Below, one piece after another: positions 37,525-45,395 of a DNA stretch of 64,000 nt; the first letter of the stretch is position 1; every line of letters starts with the position of its first letter. The notes beneath the pieces are model-generated. The model searched no databases and was not told the origin of the DNA. It worked only from the letters and a program-made list of their open reading frames with translations. The DNA comes from Fluviicola taffensis DSM 16823 (GTDB lineage Bacteria > Bacteroidota > Bacteroidia > Flavobacteriales_D > Crocinitomicaceae). Both the position numbers and the translations under genes were made by a program. The stretch lies in assembly GCF_000194605.1 (NCBI RefSeq), contig NC_015321.1, positions 4,464,001 through 4,528,000 of the forward strand, in the 5' to 3' direction.

Positions 37525-38364
37525 ATGACAAAATTATTAATCATAATAAGTTTATTTTTAGGGACAACTTTATCAATAAAAGGACAAAATAACACCCCTA
37601 AAATTGTCCTTAATCACTTTTTAGTAATCGTTGATTCAACAACTTATGAAGAAATTTTAAAGTCCAAAATTCTAAATTCTAATTTTGCATATTCACAAGA
37701 AAAAAAACTGAATGGTTATAGTGGTATTTATATTATAGGTCAAGACAATTATATTGAAATTTTCAATCCTAAAAGTATCCAAAATGAAATCCATAAACCT
37801 GGTGAATCTTGGATTTGTCATACTTCAATGAAAGTGAATCAATTGGAAAATTTAAATACTGCTAAAAAAATGTTCAATTATTCAACAAATGAAGAATTCG
37901 ATGAGTTATCTCTCTACTTTAAAGACTCGACGAATTTATTTACAACTTGGGAAATGAACAAAAATCATTATGAGAATTGGTCTAAAAAAGCTTTTAGTGA
38001 TTCAGTAATTTTTTTGACAGTTGATTACAACAGTCCTGCTGAATCAGACTCTTCAAGAAATTATTTGTTTAACAATGTAGCTGGAATAAGAGTTTCTATT
38101 ACTAATTCAGATTCCACAGATGTTGTAGATTATTTGACACTAATTGGTTATTCAAAAACATTTACAAATGAAAACACATTAAGATTCTCTAATTCAACTG
38201 ACTTTATAGAAATAGAGTTTCATAAAGAAGAATTGATCCCAAGAATAACTACTATTTATATGAAACTAAATAGTCAACATAAATCTGAACGAATTCAAAT
38301 AGGAAATTCTGAACTTTTTATTGAAGGAAACAAAGCAATTTGGGAACTAGAAAAAGTAAATTAA
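37525..38364 (+). CDS. Exported DUF5829-like protein (cassette 10)
   Basis: 279 residues. A signal peptide (MTKLLIIISLFLGTTLSIKG) is followed by 'PKIVLNHFLVIVDSTTYEEI' and 'YIIGQDNYIEIFNPKS', resembling DUF5829 proteins, whose fold recalls the glyoxalase/bleomycin-resistance type. A second half (170-275) repeats a similar pattern, with GIRVSITNSDSTDVVDYLTL and STDFIEIEFH, suggesting an internal duplication. No enzymatic residues can be assigned. Confidence 0.6.
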   Translation: MTKLLIIISLFLGTTLSIKGQNNTPKIVLNHFLVIVDSTTYEEILKSKILNSNFAYSQEKKLNGYSGIYIIGQDNYIEIFNPKSIQNEIHKPGESWICHTSMKVNQLENLNTAKKMFNYSTNEEFDELSLYFKDSTNLFTTWEMNKNHYENWSKKAFSDSVIFLTVDYNSPAESDSSRNYLFNNVAGIRVSITNSDSTDVVDYLTLIGYSKTFTNENTLRFSNSTDFIEIEFHKEELIPRITTIYMKLNSQHKSERIQIGNSELFIEGNKAIWELEKVN

Positions 38365-38374
38365 AAATGAAATT

Positions 38375-38447
38375 GTTTAACATAACCGCTTGACCTGTGT
38401 AGGTTACACCCCAAAGCGGCATCTTATAATAGCTGTTATTTTAAGAC
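38375..38447 (+). other. Degenerate attC-like site 9
   Basis: CATAACCGCTTGACC...CCCCAAAGCGGCATCTTAT forms a CCGCTT/AAGCGG hairpin in the right place after the stop, and GTTATTTTAAG follows. The closing box is not a clean GTTRRRY and no complement is found, so the call is weak. Confidence 0.4.
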
Positions 38448-38455
38448 ACCATTGA

Positions 38456-39043
38456 ATGAATAAAGATCAAATACACATAGAAATATTAGGACTTCAACAC
38501 TTTTGCATTAAAGATAAAAATCCGATTGAAAAAATTAAACAGAAATACTCAATTTCAAATTTATCAGAGGTGCAAATATTGAATAAAATAGATTGGAATT
38601 TTCTCTATGAGCAAGATGATGATAGCAAGAATTTCATTTTACTGACAGACTTAAATGATTGGAGTTATTTTATATGGAAATATTGGGACTTTGAATTCAA
38701 TATTAATTTTGCTAAAGAACTTTCAGAAATCTTAAAGTCAACTGTAAATTACTATTTCGTAGACTCAAATATTGCGACTTCAAGATGGATTTTCGCAAAC
38801 GAAGGAGAAATAACTAGATCATACTTTGAGTCTCATGGTCAAAAGTTATCTGACTTTGGTTTCAACGAAACTGAAGTCAAATTGAGAGAGACAATAAAGG
38901 AAACCTTTGTAGAAGACATTTTTTGGGATTTATATGAGAAGACTTGTCTCTCTCTCGAATACGTAAATAATCAAAAAGTAAAGGAGCTTAAATTATATTC
39001 AGGAACACTTGGTAACATAAAAAAAACAGCCAACAGCTACTGA
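38456..39043 (+). CDS. Cytoplasmic protein of unknown function (cassette 11)
   Basis: 195 residues, no signal peptide or membrane segment. It is rich in aromatic and acidic residues ('LNDWSYFIWKYWDFEFNINF', 'VDSNIATSRWIFANEGEITR') and likely globular alpha/beta. It resembles uncharacterised proteins often found next to toxin immunity genes, but I cannot name the family. attC site 10 overlaps the last codons. Confidence 0.6.
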   Translation: MNKDQIHIEILGLQHFCIKDKNPIEKIKQKYSISNLSEVQILNKIDWNFLYEQDDDSKNFILLTDLNDWSYFIWKYWDFEFNINFAKELSEILKSTVNYYFVDSNIATSRWIFANEGEITRSYFESHGQKLSDFGFNETEVKLRETIKETFVEDIFWDLYEKTCLSLEYVNNQKVKELKLYSGTLGNIKKTANSY

Positions 39044-39163
39044 AACGGATTTGGATAATTGGCTTAAAGTAAAGCTAGTTTTGTATTTGAAAGTTTTGGC
39101 AAATCCGAAAATAGGGCTTAATTTAACCCAAAACCCGCTGTAGTACCAGAACGTTATAAGCTA
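39030..39163 (+). other. attC-like site 10
   Basis: GCCAACAGCTACTG opens the site and CGCTGTAGTACCAGAACGTTATAAG closes it; the central ~90 bases align well with site 4 (for example TTGGCAAATCCGAAA in both). The left box does not match the cassette start, suggesting rearrangement. Confidence 0.68.
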
Positions 39164-39168
39164 CCAAA

Positions 39169-39630
39169 ATGACAATCAAAATTAGAGCTCTATTCATCTT
39201 ATTTATGTTTCAAGGCTATGCTTTTGGACAAACGGTTTCCGATTCGATTATTGACGGAGTTTACATTCAAGAAATGAATCTGATCAATGGAAAACATGAA
39301 CTTAGAATCCCCAAACCAGTAACCGTTAAACTAGTTAATTCAACCGGATACGATATTGACACGTTGATTTTTTACAGTATTTATTTCCCAAAACTTCAAA
39401 AGGATAGTTCAACCGTTTTTTTTGCAATACCGAATTACGAAAAATCTGATTTTGTCAGGGGTAGTGTACAAGGCTTAAAAATTGATAATGGTTTATGGGG
39501 TTGGGATTGTAAGCCTGGTCCGTTTGACTACGAAAATAAGACCTTAATTATTGAAATTATTTTAGCAGATTCTAAGGTCTTAAAAGATCATTACAGACTT
39601 GAAACGAGTATTAAAGAAATAATTGAATAA
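39169..39630 (+). CDS. Small exported protein, unknown function (cassette 12)
   Basis: 153 residues. A signal peptide (MTIKIRALFILFMFQGYAFG) precedes a single beta-sandwich-like domain with 'KPVTVKLVNSTGYDIDTLIF' and 'SVQGLKIDNGLWGWDCKPGP'. It lies eight bases after the core GTTATAAG. No family recognised. Confidence 0.63.
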   Translation: MTIKIRALFILFMFQGYAFGQTVSDSIIDGVYIQEMNLINGKHELRIPKPVTVKLVNSTGYDIDTLIFYSIYFPKLQKDSSTVFFAIPNYEKSDFVRGSVQGLKIDNGLWGWDCKPGPFDYENKTLIIEIILADSKVLKDHYRLETSIKEIIE

Positions 39631-39634
39631 TGTT

Positions 39635-39673
39635 ACTAACACCAAATAAGCAAAAGCGCCAAAACGTTCTACG
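39635..39673 (+). other. Short attC-like site 11
   Basis: ACTAACACCAAATAAGCAAA followed by AGCGCCAAAACGTTCTACG, the same layout as sites 7 and 8. No complementary box is found at the cassette start. Confidence 0.5.
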
Positions 39674-39698
39674 TCATACCTAAAAACACAAAACCGAA

Positions 39699-40061
39699 AT
39701 GAACATCATGACTGCCCCAATTACTACGCTCATAAACAGCGCTTATTCAGCCTTTAACGCTAGAGATATTGATGCTGCACTTACCACATTTCACCCCCAA
39801 ATTCTATGGCCAAAAGCTTTCGAAGGCGGCTATGTGAAAGGACACGCTGAAATTCGAGAATATTGGACCAGACAGTGGAACGAGATTAATCCGAAAGTAG
39901 AACCTATTAGCATCAAGCAAAGGCAAAACGGAATCGTTGAAGTACAGGTTCATCAGCTTGTAACCGATTTAGAAGGAAAGGAACTATTCAATGGAAGTGT
40001 AAAACATATTTACACCATCCAGAACAAGCTACTTGCAAAAATGGACATTGAACTTGCCTGA
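39699..40061 (+). CDS. NTF2-like/SnoaL-type protein (cassette 13)
   Basis: 120 residues; start at 39699 or the in-frame ATG at 39708. The pattern 'INSAYSAFNARDIDAALTTF' then 'WPKAFEGGYVKGHAEIREYW' and 'GSVKHIYTIQNKLLAKMDIE' is typical of the NTF2-like (SnoaL) cone fold. Family members are ligand-binding proteins or small isomerase-like enzymes. The catalytic residues are not assignable, so function is open. The gene is followed by leader repeat 3. Confidence 0.8.
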   Translation: MNIMTAPITTLINSAYSAFNARDIDAALTTFHPQILWPKAFEGGYVKGHAEIREYWTRQWNEINPKVEPISIKQRQNGIVEVQVHQLVTDLEGKELFNGSVKHIYTIQNKLLAKMDIELA

Positions 40062-40124
40062 ACGTATAGGGAGCTGATGGAATAACGTTTCTTAGCACTA
40101 CCCTATTTATTAAAAAATACTCCA

Positions 40125-40324
40125 GTGGAATTGTTGCGGCAGTTCCACTTTTTTCACACAAATTGACCAACAGCAGTTTTCTTTCCTTTTTTTTTCTTAG
40201 TATTGAAAAGCGAAACGCGCAAAACACTATTTACTGAAAGCCTCTCTAAATCTTTTCGATTGATTTTCAAGAACAAAACTGATAATAAGTGGTTGTGGAG
40301 TTGCGGCTAAAAATAAGTTAATGG
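40125..40324 (+). repeat. Leader repeat copy 3
   Basis: Its first 30 bases are identical to copy 1 (hairpin plus T-run). AGTATTGAAAAGCGAAACGC, CCTCTCTAAATCTTTTCGAT and 'ACAAAACTGATAATAAGTGG' are also shared. The end reads GCGGCTAAAAATAAG-GTTAATGG with the last part diverged from copies 1 and 2 (GTT at 40317). It directly precedes the AIPR-DUF3010-kinase genes. Confidence 0.7.
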
Positions 40325-40348
40325 TTAATCAATAAAAAGACACGCAAT

Positions 40349-42073
40349 ATGAACAATAATACCGTAATGATTACTGAATGCTTGAATGATTTTATCTCTG
40401 AAAATGGAATTACTTTGAGCCAATCTGATGCTTTCGAATTATACACTCTCTATTTGTTAAATAAAAAAACTAACCTTGGAGCAGAAGATCTTCTATTAGC
40501 AATAGTTGACGGCAGTAGTGATGGAGGTATTGATACATTTTTAATAATAATTGATGATACTGTTATCAACTCAGATGAAGAACTAGAAAGTATAACTGTT
40601 AAATCTGGTTCTACCATAAAAGCAGTAATTGGGCAGTCAAAATTTAATAGTAAATTTTCAGAAGATGTTGTAAATAAATTTTTTATTTCAATGGATTCAG
40701 TTTGGAATTTAGAGTCTGACTATGATAAATTAATAAGTTTGTTTAATGAACAATTAGTTGAACGGATATTGTGGTTTAGAGAAGTGTGGAAAAAAGCAGT
40801 AATTAAGGGGGCTCAAATAGATATTCAATTTTATTATGGTTGTGTTTCAAACGAAATACATGAAAGTGACACTTTTAAAGAGAAAAAAGAAAAGGTAATA
40901 TTACAAGCAAAATCAAAAGTTCATAATGCAAATGTTTCATTTGATTTGTATAGTGCTGAGGAGTTACTGAGCCTTCATAGTGAAAAAACGGAGGTACATT
41001 TAGAACTTAAATTCAAGGAGCAACCAAGTACAATTGACTACAAAGGATCTAATATTGGATATATTGGAGTTGTTAAATTACCCGATTATTATGATTTTAT
41101 AACTGATGATAATGGTGTCATTAGAGAATCAATTTTTGAAGAAAATGTAAGACATTATCAAGGAGATGTTGATGTTAATAAAAAAATAAACGAATCTTTA
41201 AATTCTGATTTTGAAACTGATTTTTGGTGGCTAAATAATGGTATCACCATAATAGCTCAAGAAGTACGTCCTTTAGCTAAGACACTCCAAGTTGAGGGTG
41301 TGCAGATTGTTAACGGACTTCAAACGTCATACACTGTTGGCAAGAATTATAACAAAGATGAAAATGATACAAGATCTGTTCTGGTTAAGATCGTTAAAAG
41401 TAGCGACAAGGAAACAATTGATAAAATTATATCCGCAACAAATCGTCAAACACCAGTAAATCCAGCTTTACTTCGAGCAACAGATGATACTCAGAGAAAA
41501 TTGGAATTATTTTTTGACCAAAAAGGATACTTTTATGATAGACGAAAGAATTTTTATAAAAATCAAGGGAAACCAATTTCTAAAATATTTGCTATTCAAT
41601 CAACCGCTCAAGCAATTCATGCAATTTTAAATAGAAAGCCTGGTGAAGCCAGAGCCAAGCCAACCACTTTAATAAAAACTAAGGAAAGCTATGAGTCTAT
41701 TTTTAAGCCCGATTTAAACTTTCAAGCCTATCTCAATTGCTGTTTAGTAGTTAGAAATGTCGAAACTAGATTAAAAAACACTGCAATTAATAAAGAAGAA
41801 CGTAGTTTAATTAGGACTTTTACTTATCATACATCAAGGATTTTCGTTTCAGAGGCATTGAAAAAATCTCATCCAACTCATATTGAGTTATCTACGTTAG
41901 AAATTCCAAGTTTAACGGATGAAATATTCACAAGTTCCGTTGAATTTATGAAAGAAACTATAGATGAATTTAAAACTGTATCTGGCACTACTACAAGTTC
42001 ATCTATATCTAAGTCTGGTCCATTTGAGGAGTTACTGACAAAAAAATTAATTGAACGATATAGAAGCAATTAA
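40349..42073 (+). CDS. AIPR-family abortive-infection protein
   Basis: 574 residues, cytoplasmic. The central and C-terminal part matches the AIPR family, named for abortive phage infection proteins: 'WWLNNGITIIAQEVRPLAKT', 'VQIVNGLQTSYTVGKNY', 'KIISATNRQTPVNPALLRAT', 'FDQKGYFYDRRKNFYKNQGK'. The N-terminal ~130 residues (SDGGIDTFLIIIDDT ... IGQSKFNS) resemble a restriction-endonuclease-like fold with a D...QxK-like element ('GGIDTF...VIGQSKF'), as in many AIPR proteins. It is the first gene of a tight three-gene set, 12 bases before the next start, and follows leader repeat 3. Confidence 0.82.
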   Translation: MNNNTVMITECLNDFISENGITLSQSDAFELYTLYLLNKKTNLGAEDLLLAIVDGSSDGGIDTFLIIIDDTVINSDEELESITVKSGSTIKAVIGQSKFNSKFSEDVVNKFFISMDSVWNLESDYDKLISLFNEQLVERILWFREVWKKAVIKGAQIDIQFYYGCVSNEIHESDTFKEKKEKVILQAKSKVHNANVSFDLYSAEELLSLHSEKTEVHLELKFKEQPSTIDYKGSNIGYIGVVKLPDYYDFITDDNGVIRESIFEENVRHYQGDVDVNKKINESLNSDFETDFWWLNNGITIIAQEVRPLAKTLQVEGVQIVNGLQTSYTVGKNYNKDENDTRSVLVKIVKSSDKETIDKIISATNRQTPVNPALLRATDDTQRKLELFFDQKGYFYDRRKNFYKNQGKPISKIFAIQSTAQAIHAILNRKPGEARAKPTTLIKTKESYESIFKPDLNFQAYLNCCLVVRNVETRLKNTAINKEERSLIRTFTYHTSRIFVSEALKKSHPTHIELSTLEIPSLTDEIFTSSVEFMKETIDEFKTVSGTTTSSSISKSGPFEELLTKKLIERYRSN

Positions 42074-42085
42074 CAAACGATAACT

Positions 42086-42496
42086 ATGAAAGTAATAGCA
42101 ATCGACATTGACAGTTCAAGAGTAATTATTTACGCTATTGAACTTTTAGACGATGGAACCATTTCCAACATTACAGGAGACTTTAAGTCAATAACAATTA
42201 AAGACGACTATGACAATTCAGAAATAAGGGAATTTCAATCGACAATACATTCATTCTTCGACAATTTAAATCCTACTAAAATTGCGGTTCTAAAAAGGAT
42301 GACCAAAGGAAAATTTGCAGCCTCTCCTGTTTCCTTTAAACTCGAAGGTTTAATTCAATGCTATCAAAATTGTGATGTTCAGTTTGTATCGCCATTGACA
42401 CTTAATGCATTCTATAAAAAAAACGTATCTACCATTGAACTGCAAAACAAATATCAAACAAATGCGGCAAGACTTGCTCAATATTTAATTTCATAA
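42086..42496 (+). CDS. DUF3010-like protein, RNase H-like fold
   Basis: 136 residues. It begins 'MKVIAIDIDSSRVIIYAIEL', the first strand pair of an RNase H/RuvC-like fold, and contains 'KIAVLKRMTKGKFAASPVSF' plus 'KLEGLIQCYQNCDVQFVSPL', which match DUF3010. Asp7/Asp9 could be the first metal ligand, but a complete catalytic set is not obvious. DUF3010 is usually a stand-alone gene of unknown role; here it lies between AIPR and a kinase, with 12 and 3 bases of spacing, so it is very likely co-expressed. Confidence 0.72.
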   Translation: MKVIAIDIDSSRVIIYAIELLDDGTISNITGDFKSITIKDDYDNSEIREFQSTIHSFFDNLNPTKIAVLKRMTKGKFAASPVSFKLEGLIQCYQNCDVQFVSPLTLNAFYKKNVSTIELQNKYQTNAARLAQYLIS

Positions 42497-42499
42497 GCA

Positions 42500-43588
42500 A
42501 TGAAAGACGATGTTGTAAATCCAATAATTCGTGAATTTATTAGAAGTCAGACAGACATTGATATTGACCGATATTCTGACAAAGGTGGTTTTGGAGAATT
42601 GTATTTTGGGAAACGTAAAATTTTTGACGACAGAGTTGCATTGAAATTTTACGTTCTTGACGAAAATGGAGATGGACACGAAGAGCCAATACTCCTCAAA
42701 CAAATTACACATGACAATATTCTTAAATTGATTGATGCAAGAATTATCAACGACCGAATAGCATATTATTTGACCCCTGAAATTAGTGGTGGTGATTTGC
42801 AAAATATTATAGACAATTATATTTTGCCGACCGAAAAAGCAGTTTCAATTATTCAAGGTGTTTTGAAAGGACTTACAGAATTACACAAACCACCTCTTAA
42901 CCTTGTGCATCGCGACCTTAAAACTTACAATGTTTTAGTTGACAAAAATGATGGTATGGCATATTTAGCTGACTTTGGGACAATAAAAAAAATTCCAGAC
43001 GGTCAAGATTATGTTTCTGCATCAAAGTATACATTTCTATACAGACCTCCAGAAGTAATTCTTGATAACAAATACACCAAACAATCTGACCTTTATCAAA
43101 TGGGGATTATTCTCTATCAAGTTTTAGGTGGACATTTTCCAATGAAACAGCCTCACGAATGGCTTAACGGAAGAAAGTTATTAAAATACAATCAACTAAA
43201 TCCATTTGAACAACAGACGTTTTTAGGAAATCACCTTGAAGAATTAATTGTAAAAGGTAAAATTATTGACCTTGACACCTTACCTATTTTCGTTTCTAGG
43301 AAACTAAAAACTATAATAAAAAATGCAACAAATACAGAAATAAAAAAGCGTTTTTCAACCTGTGCCGACTTCTTAAAAGCATTATTTGATTATCAGAAAT
43401 CTTCCAAAGATTGGTGGGTGGACAACGACATAATTCACGCAACTAATAAAAAGACAAAAAGGAATTATAGAATTGTGAAACGTAAAAAAGAACTTGTAAC
43501 TGAATGGAGCAACACAACAACTGATTGGAGAAAAGATTTTAGTGACAATAAGCTTCAAAAACACATTGATAACATTGAGAGTAAATAG
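42500..43588 (+). CDS. Serine/threonine protein kinase
   Basis: 362 residues. A complete Hanks-type kinase domain spans ~20-290: glycine loop GGFGELYFG, Lys49 in 'VALKFYV', catalytic Asp139 in 'HRDLKTYNVLV', Asp158 in 'ADFGTIKK', and 'PPEVILDNKYTKQSDLYQMG'. The C-terminal ~70 residues carry no transmembrane helix. They contain two Trp-rich repeats (SKDWWVDND, TEWSNTTTDWRKDF) and may be a substrate-binding tail. Soluble Hanks kinases without membrane sensor domains occur in defence loci. It is third in the AIPR-DUF3010-kinase set and its cassette closes at AGCCCATAAC seven bases after the stop. Confidence 0.88.
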   Translation: MKDDVVNPIIREFIRSQTDIDIDRYSDKGGFGELYFGKRKIFDDRVALKFYVLDENGDGHEEPILLKQITHDNILKLIDARIINDRIAYYLTPEISGGDLQNIIDNYILPTEKAVSIIQGVLKGLTELHKPPLNLVHRDLKTYNVLVDKNDGMAYLADFGTIKKIPDGQDYVSASKYTFLYRPPEVILDNKYTKQSDLYQMGIILYQVLGGHFPMKQPHEWLNGRKLLKYNQLNPFEQQTFLGNHLEELIVKGKIIDLDTLPIFVSRKLKTIIKNATNTEIKKRFSTCADFLKALFDYQKSSKDWWVDNDIIHATNKKTKRNYRIVKRKKELVTEWSNTTTDWRKDFSDNKLQKHIDNIESK

Positions 43589-43594
43589 AATAAT

Positions 43595-43692
43595 AGCCCA
43601 TAACAGCACCTACCCAAAAGGCGGATTTTCGTGTTCCAAAGACAGTTTGTGCTGAAAACCCCGCCCATCGCAAATCCGCAAACCCATTATCC
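43595..43692 (+). other. attC-like site 12
   Basis: AGCCCATAACAGCACCTACC opens the site; AAGGCGGATTTTC pairs with the right arm region CGCAAATCCGC, and the site ends CATTATCC instead of GTTATCC. The left 21 bases equal those of site 8. Confidence 0.62.
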
Positions 43693-43708
43693 AAACCAAA
43701 AAATCAAG

Positions 43709-43864
43709 ATGAGAAAAATTCAAGTATTGAACGCTGACATACATACTGGTAAAGATAATTTCAGTGAGTTACTTGCAACAGAGTTTGATCTTCGAATTAT
43801 TTCACTGGGAGATTTAATTAGAGAACTGAATGTTAAAACAGAAAAAGTACTATCAATAAAGTAA
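43709..43864 (+). pseudogene. Truncated copy of the adenylate-kinase-like gene
   Basis: 51 codons from ATG 43709. Nearly identical to the first ~39 residues of the gene at 44465 (MRKIQVLNADIHTGKDNFSE ... ISLGDLIR), then it diverges and stops. The similarity also covers the ~30 bases upstream (AAACCC then TATCCAAA), so the copy arose by duplication including part of the recombination site. Probably non-functional. Confidence 0.7.
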
Positions 43865-43865
43865 A

Positions 43866-44408
43866 ATGGAAATAGGTCAAAAATTCAACATGCTAACTTT
43901 AAAGGAGTATTACTTCTATATTGATAATTATAAGAAGTATACCGATTTTAATACCTTGGGTCTATATCGTTCACTAATCGAAAATGAAAAACTTTTGCTT
44001 CAAGATAAACTTGATATCAGAGAGTACGCACATAAAAAATTTAAAAAGACTTTCGATTTTCTTCAGCTCAAAGACCCTAAAACATATGTAGAGGTTGAGT
44101 ATTTAGGACGAGAAATCACAAAAGGTGATGAAGAAAAGATTTGGAGTGATGTAATCAGAAATCAACAACTGATATTATTAGATAAGAGAATAAAACACAG
44201 GAATTTTGGTCAATATTCAAAGCATAATTGTGGAGATACTAATTGCAACTGGAATGGAATAATGGTAAAGCAAGGTTCTTGGCTTGCAGAAAGCAGTATC
44301 CACTTTGATGGAGATAAAAACAAGTATCAACAAAAAATCAAATCCAACAAACGGAAAATTGACCGTAAAAACTTGAAACAGATAATAAATGGTGAGTTGG
44401 AATACTAA
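43866..44408 (+). CDS. Cytoplasmic protein of unknown function
   Basis: 180 residues, rich in Lys, Tyr and Asp, no signal peptide. A possible metal site is 'KHNCGDTNCNWNGIM'. It starts one base after the truncated kinase copy, so it probably belonged to the same cassette. Family not recognised. Confidence 0.6.
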   Translation: MEIGQKFNMLTLKEYYFYIDNYKKYTDFNTLGLYRSLIENEKLLLQDKLDIREYAHKKFKKTFDFLQLKDPKTYVEVEYLGREITKGDEEKIWSDVIRNQQLILLDKRIKHRNFGQYSKHNCGDTNCNWNGIMVKQGSWLAESSIHFDGDKNKYQQKIKSNKRKIDRKNLKQIINGELEY

Positions 44409-44410
44409 TA

Positions 44411-44447
44411 AAGTTAGGCAACAGCGTACAAGCTCCAAACCCTTATC
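44411..44447 (+). other. Degenerate short site 13
   Basis: GTTAGGCAACAGCGTACAAG is followed by CTCCAAACCCTTATCC. The right part repeats that before the truncated copy at 43681. It lies between two same-family genes and probably marks the junction of the tandem duplication. Confidence 0.4.
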
Positions 44448-44464
44448 CAAAACAGAAAATAGCC

Positions 44465-45043
44465 ATGCGAAAAATCCAACTAGTGAATGCTGACATACAC
44501 ACTGGAAAAGATAATTTCAGTGAGTTAATTGCAACAGAATTTGATCTTCGGATTATTTCATTGGGAGATTTAATACGGACTGAATACAAGGCTGAAAGTG
44601 AAACAGGGCTCAAAATAAAAGAATACATAGACAAGGGAGTTCTTCTTCCAATTGAATTTGTAAACACGATACTCGAAAATCAGATTCTTCGTGATACCAA
44701 AGACCTATTAATGGTCAACTATCCAAAGACCCAAGAACAATTTGTTGGGTTTAAGTCTTTATTCAATCATTTGGAAATTCAACTAGACAAAATTTGGCAC
44801 TTAAGATTGATTAATCTCAGCTATGTAGCTCAAAAGGAGTTTATGAAACTTGGTACTATGTACACCGCAAAATATGAGATTACAACTGACACCTTGCTTG
44901 AGAAAATAAAACTGAACCAAGAAAACACGCATAAACTAATTGAACTGTGGAAAGTGGATTATGGCATCGAGACAATTGATGTTGATTATGAGCATACGAA
45001 CGACATGAGATCCTATTTTATGGAAAAAATAAAAAGTGCATAA
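44465..45043 (+). CDS. Adenylate-kinase-like nucleotide-binding protein
   Basis: 192 residues. The pattern follows adenylate kinase: a loop 'NADIHTGKDNFS' in place of GxPGxGKG, then 'LRIISLGDLIR' (normally hxStGDLLR) and 'LKIKEYIDKGVLLPIEFVNT' (normally GxxIxxxMxxGxLVPDEl), followed by 'DLLMVNYPKTQEQ' (normally FLLDGFPRT). The P-loop Lys and the aspartate are kept, but the first glycines and the arginine in 'GFPR' are changed, so catalysis is doubtful. Possibly a nucleotide sensor or a divergent nucleoside-phosphate kinase. Confidence 0.72.
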   Translation: MRKIQLVNADIHTGKDNFSELIATEFDLRIISLGDLIRTEYKAESETGLKIKEYIDKGVLLPIEFVNTILENQILRDTKDLLMVNYPKTQEQFVGFKSLFNHLEIQLDKIWHLRLINLSYVAQKEFMKLGTMYTAKYEITTDTLLEKIKLNQENTHKLIELWKVDYGIETIDVDYEHTNDMRSYFMEKIKSA

Positions 45044-45059
45044 CACGTTGTCTATTTTA

Positions 45060-45395
45060 TGAGGAGTAAGAGATAACCCCAATTTTAAAGTAGTACAATT
45101 TGACCACTTTAAAATGCAGGCAGATCTTCCTAGTTTTGTACTCAGTATTTCTGAATGGGTTGAGAAAACTAATGCTATCGGAATAATTGTAAGAAAAGGT
45201 AAATATGGTGGTACGTTTGCTCATAAAGACATTGCTTTTGAATTTGGATCAGCCATCGGCGTACCATTTAAGCTTTATTTGATAACCGAATTTCAAAGAC
45301 TTAAAGACGAAGAACAAAAACAAATTGGTTGGTCAGCCAAAAGAGAATTGGCTAAACTAAACTACTATATTCATACCGATGCAAATAAGAAATAG
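45060..45395 (+). pseudogene. KilA-N domain protein, N-terminally truncated
   Basis: The frame is open from ~45060 (GVRDNPNFKVVQFDHFK before the first ATG at 45114) and is cut by a stop just upstream. It matches the C-terminal two thirds of a phage-type KilA-N domain, 'SEWVEKTNAIGIIVRKGKYG', 'FAHKDIAFEFGSAIGVPFKL' and 'FQRLKDEEQ'. The N-terminal half with the winged part is missing, lost at the boundary around CATAACACGTTG. If translated from 45114 it would make 93 residues. Confidence 0.7.

Noticed and set aside
40349..43588. Toxin-antitoxin reading of the AIPR-DUF3010-kinase set
   Set aside because: The proteins are larger than usual toxins and antitoxins and the kinase is complete; a defence module is a better fit, although unproven.
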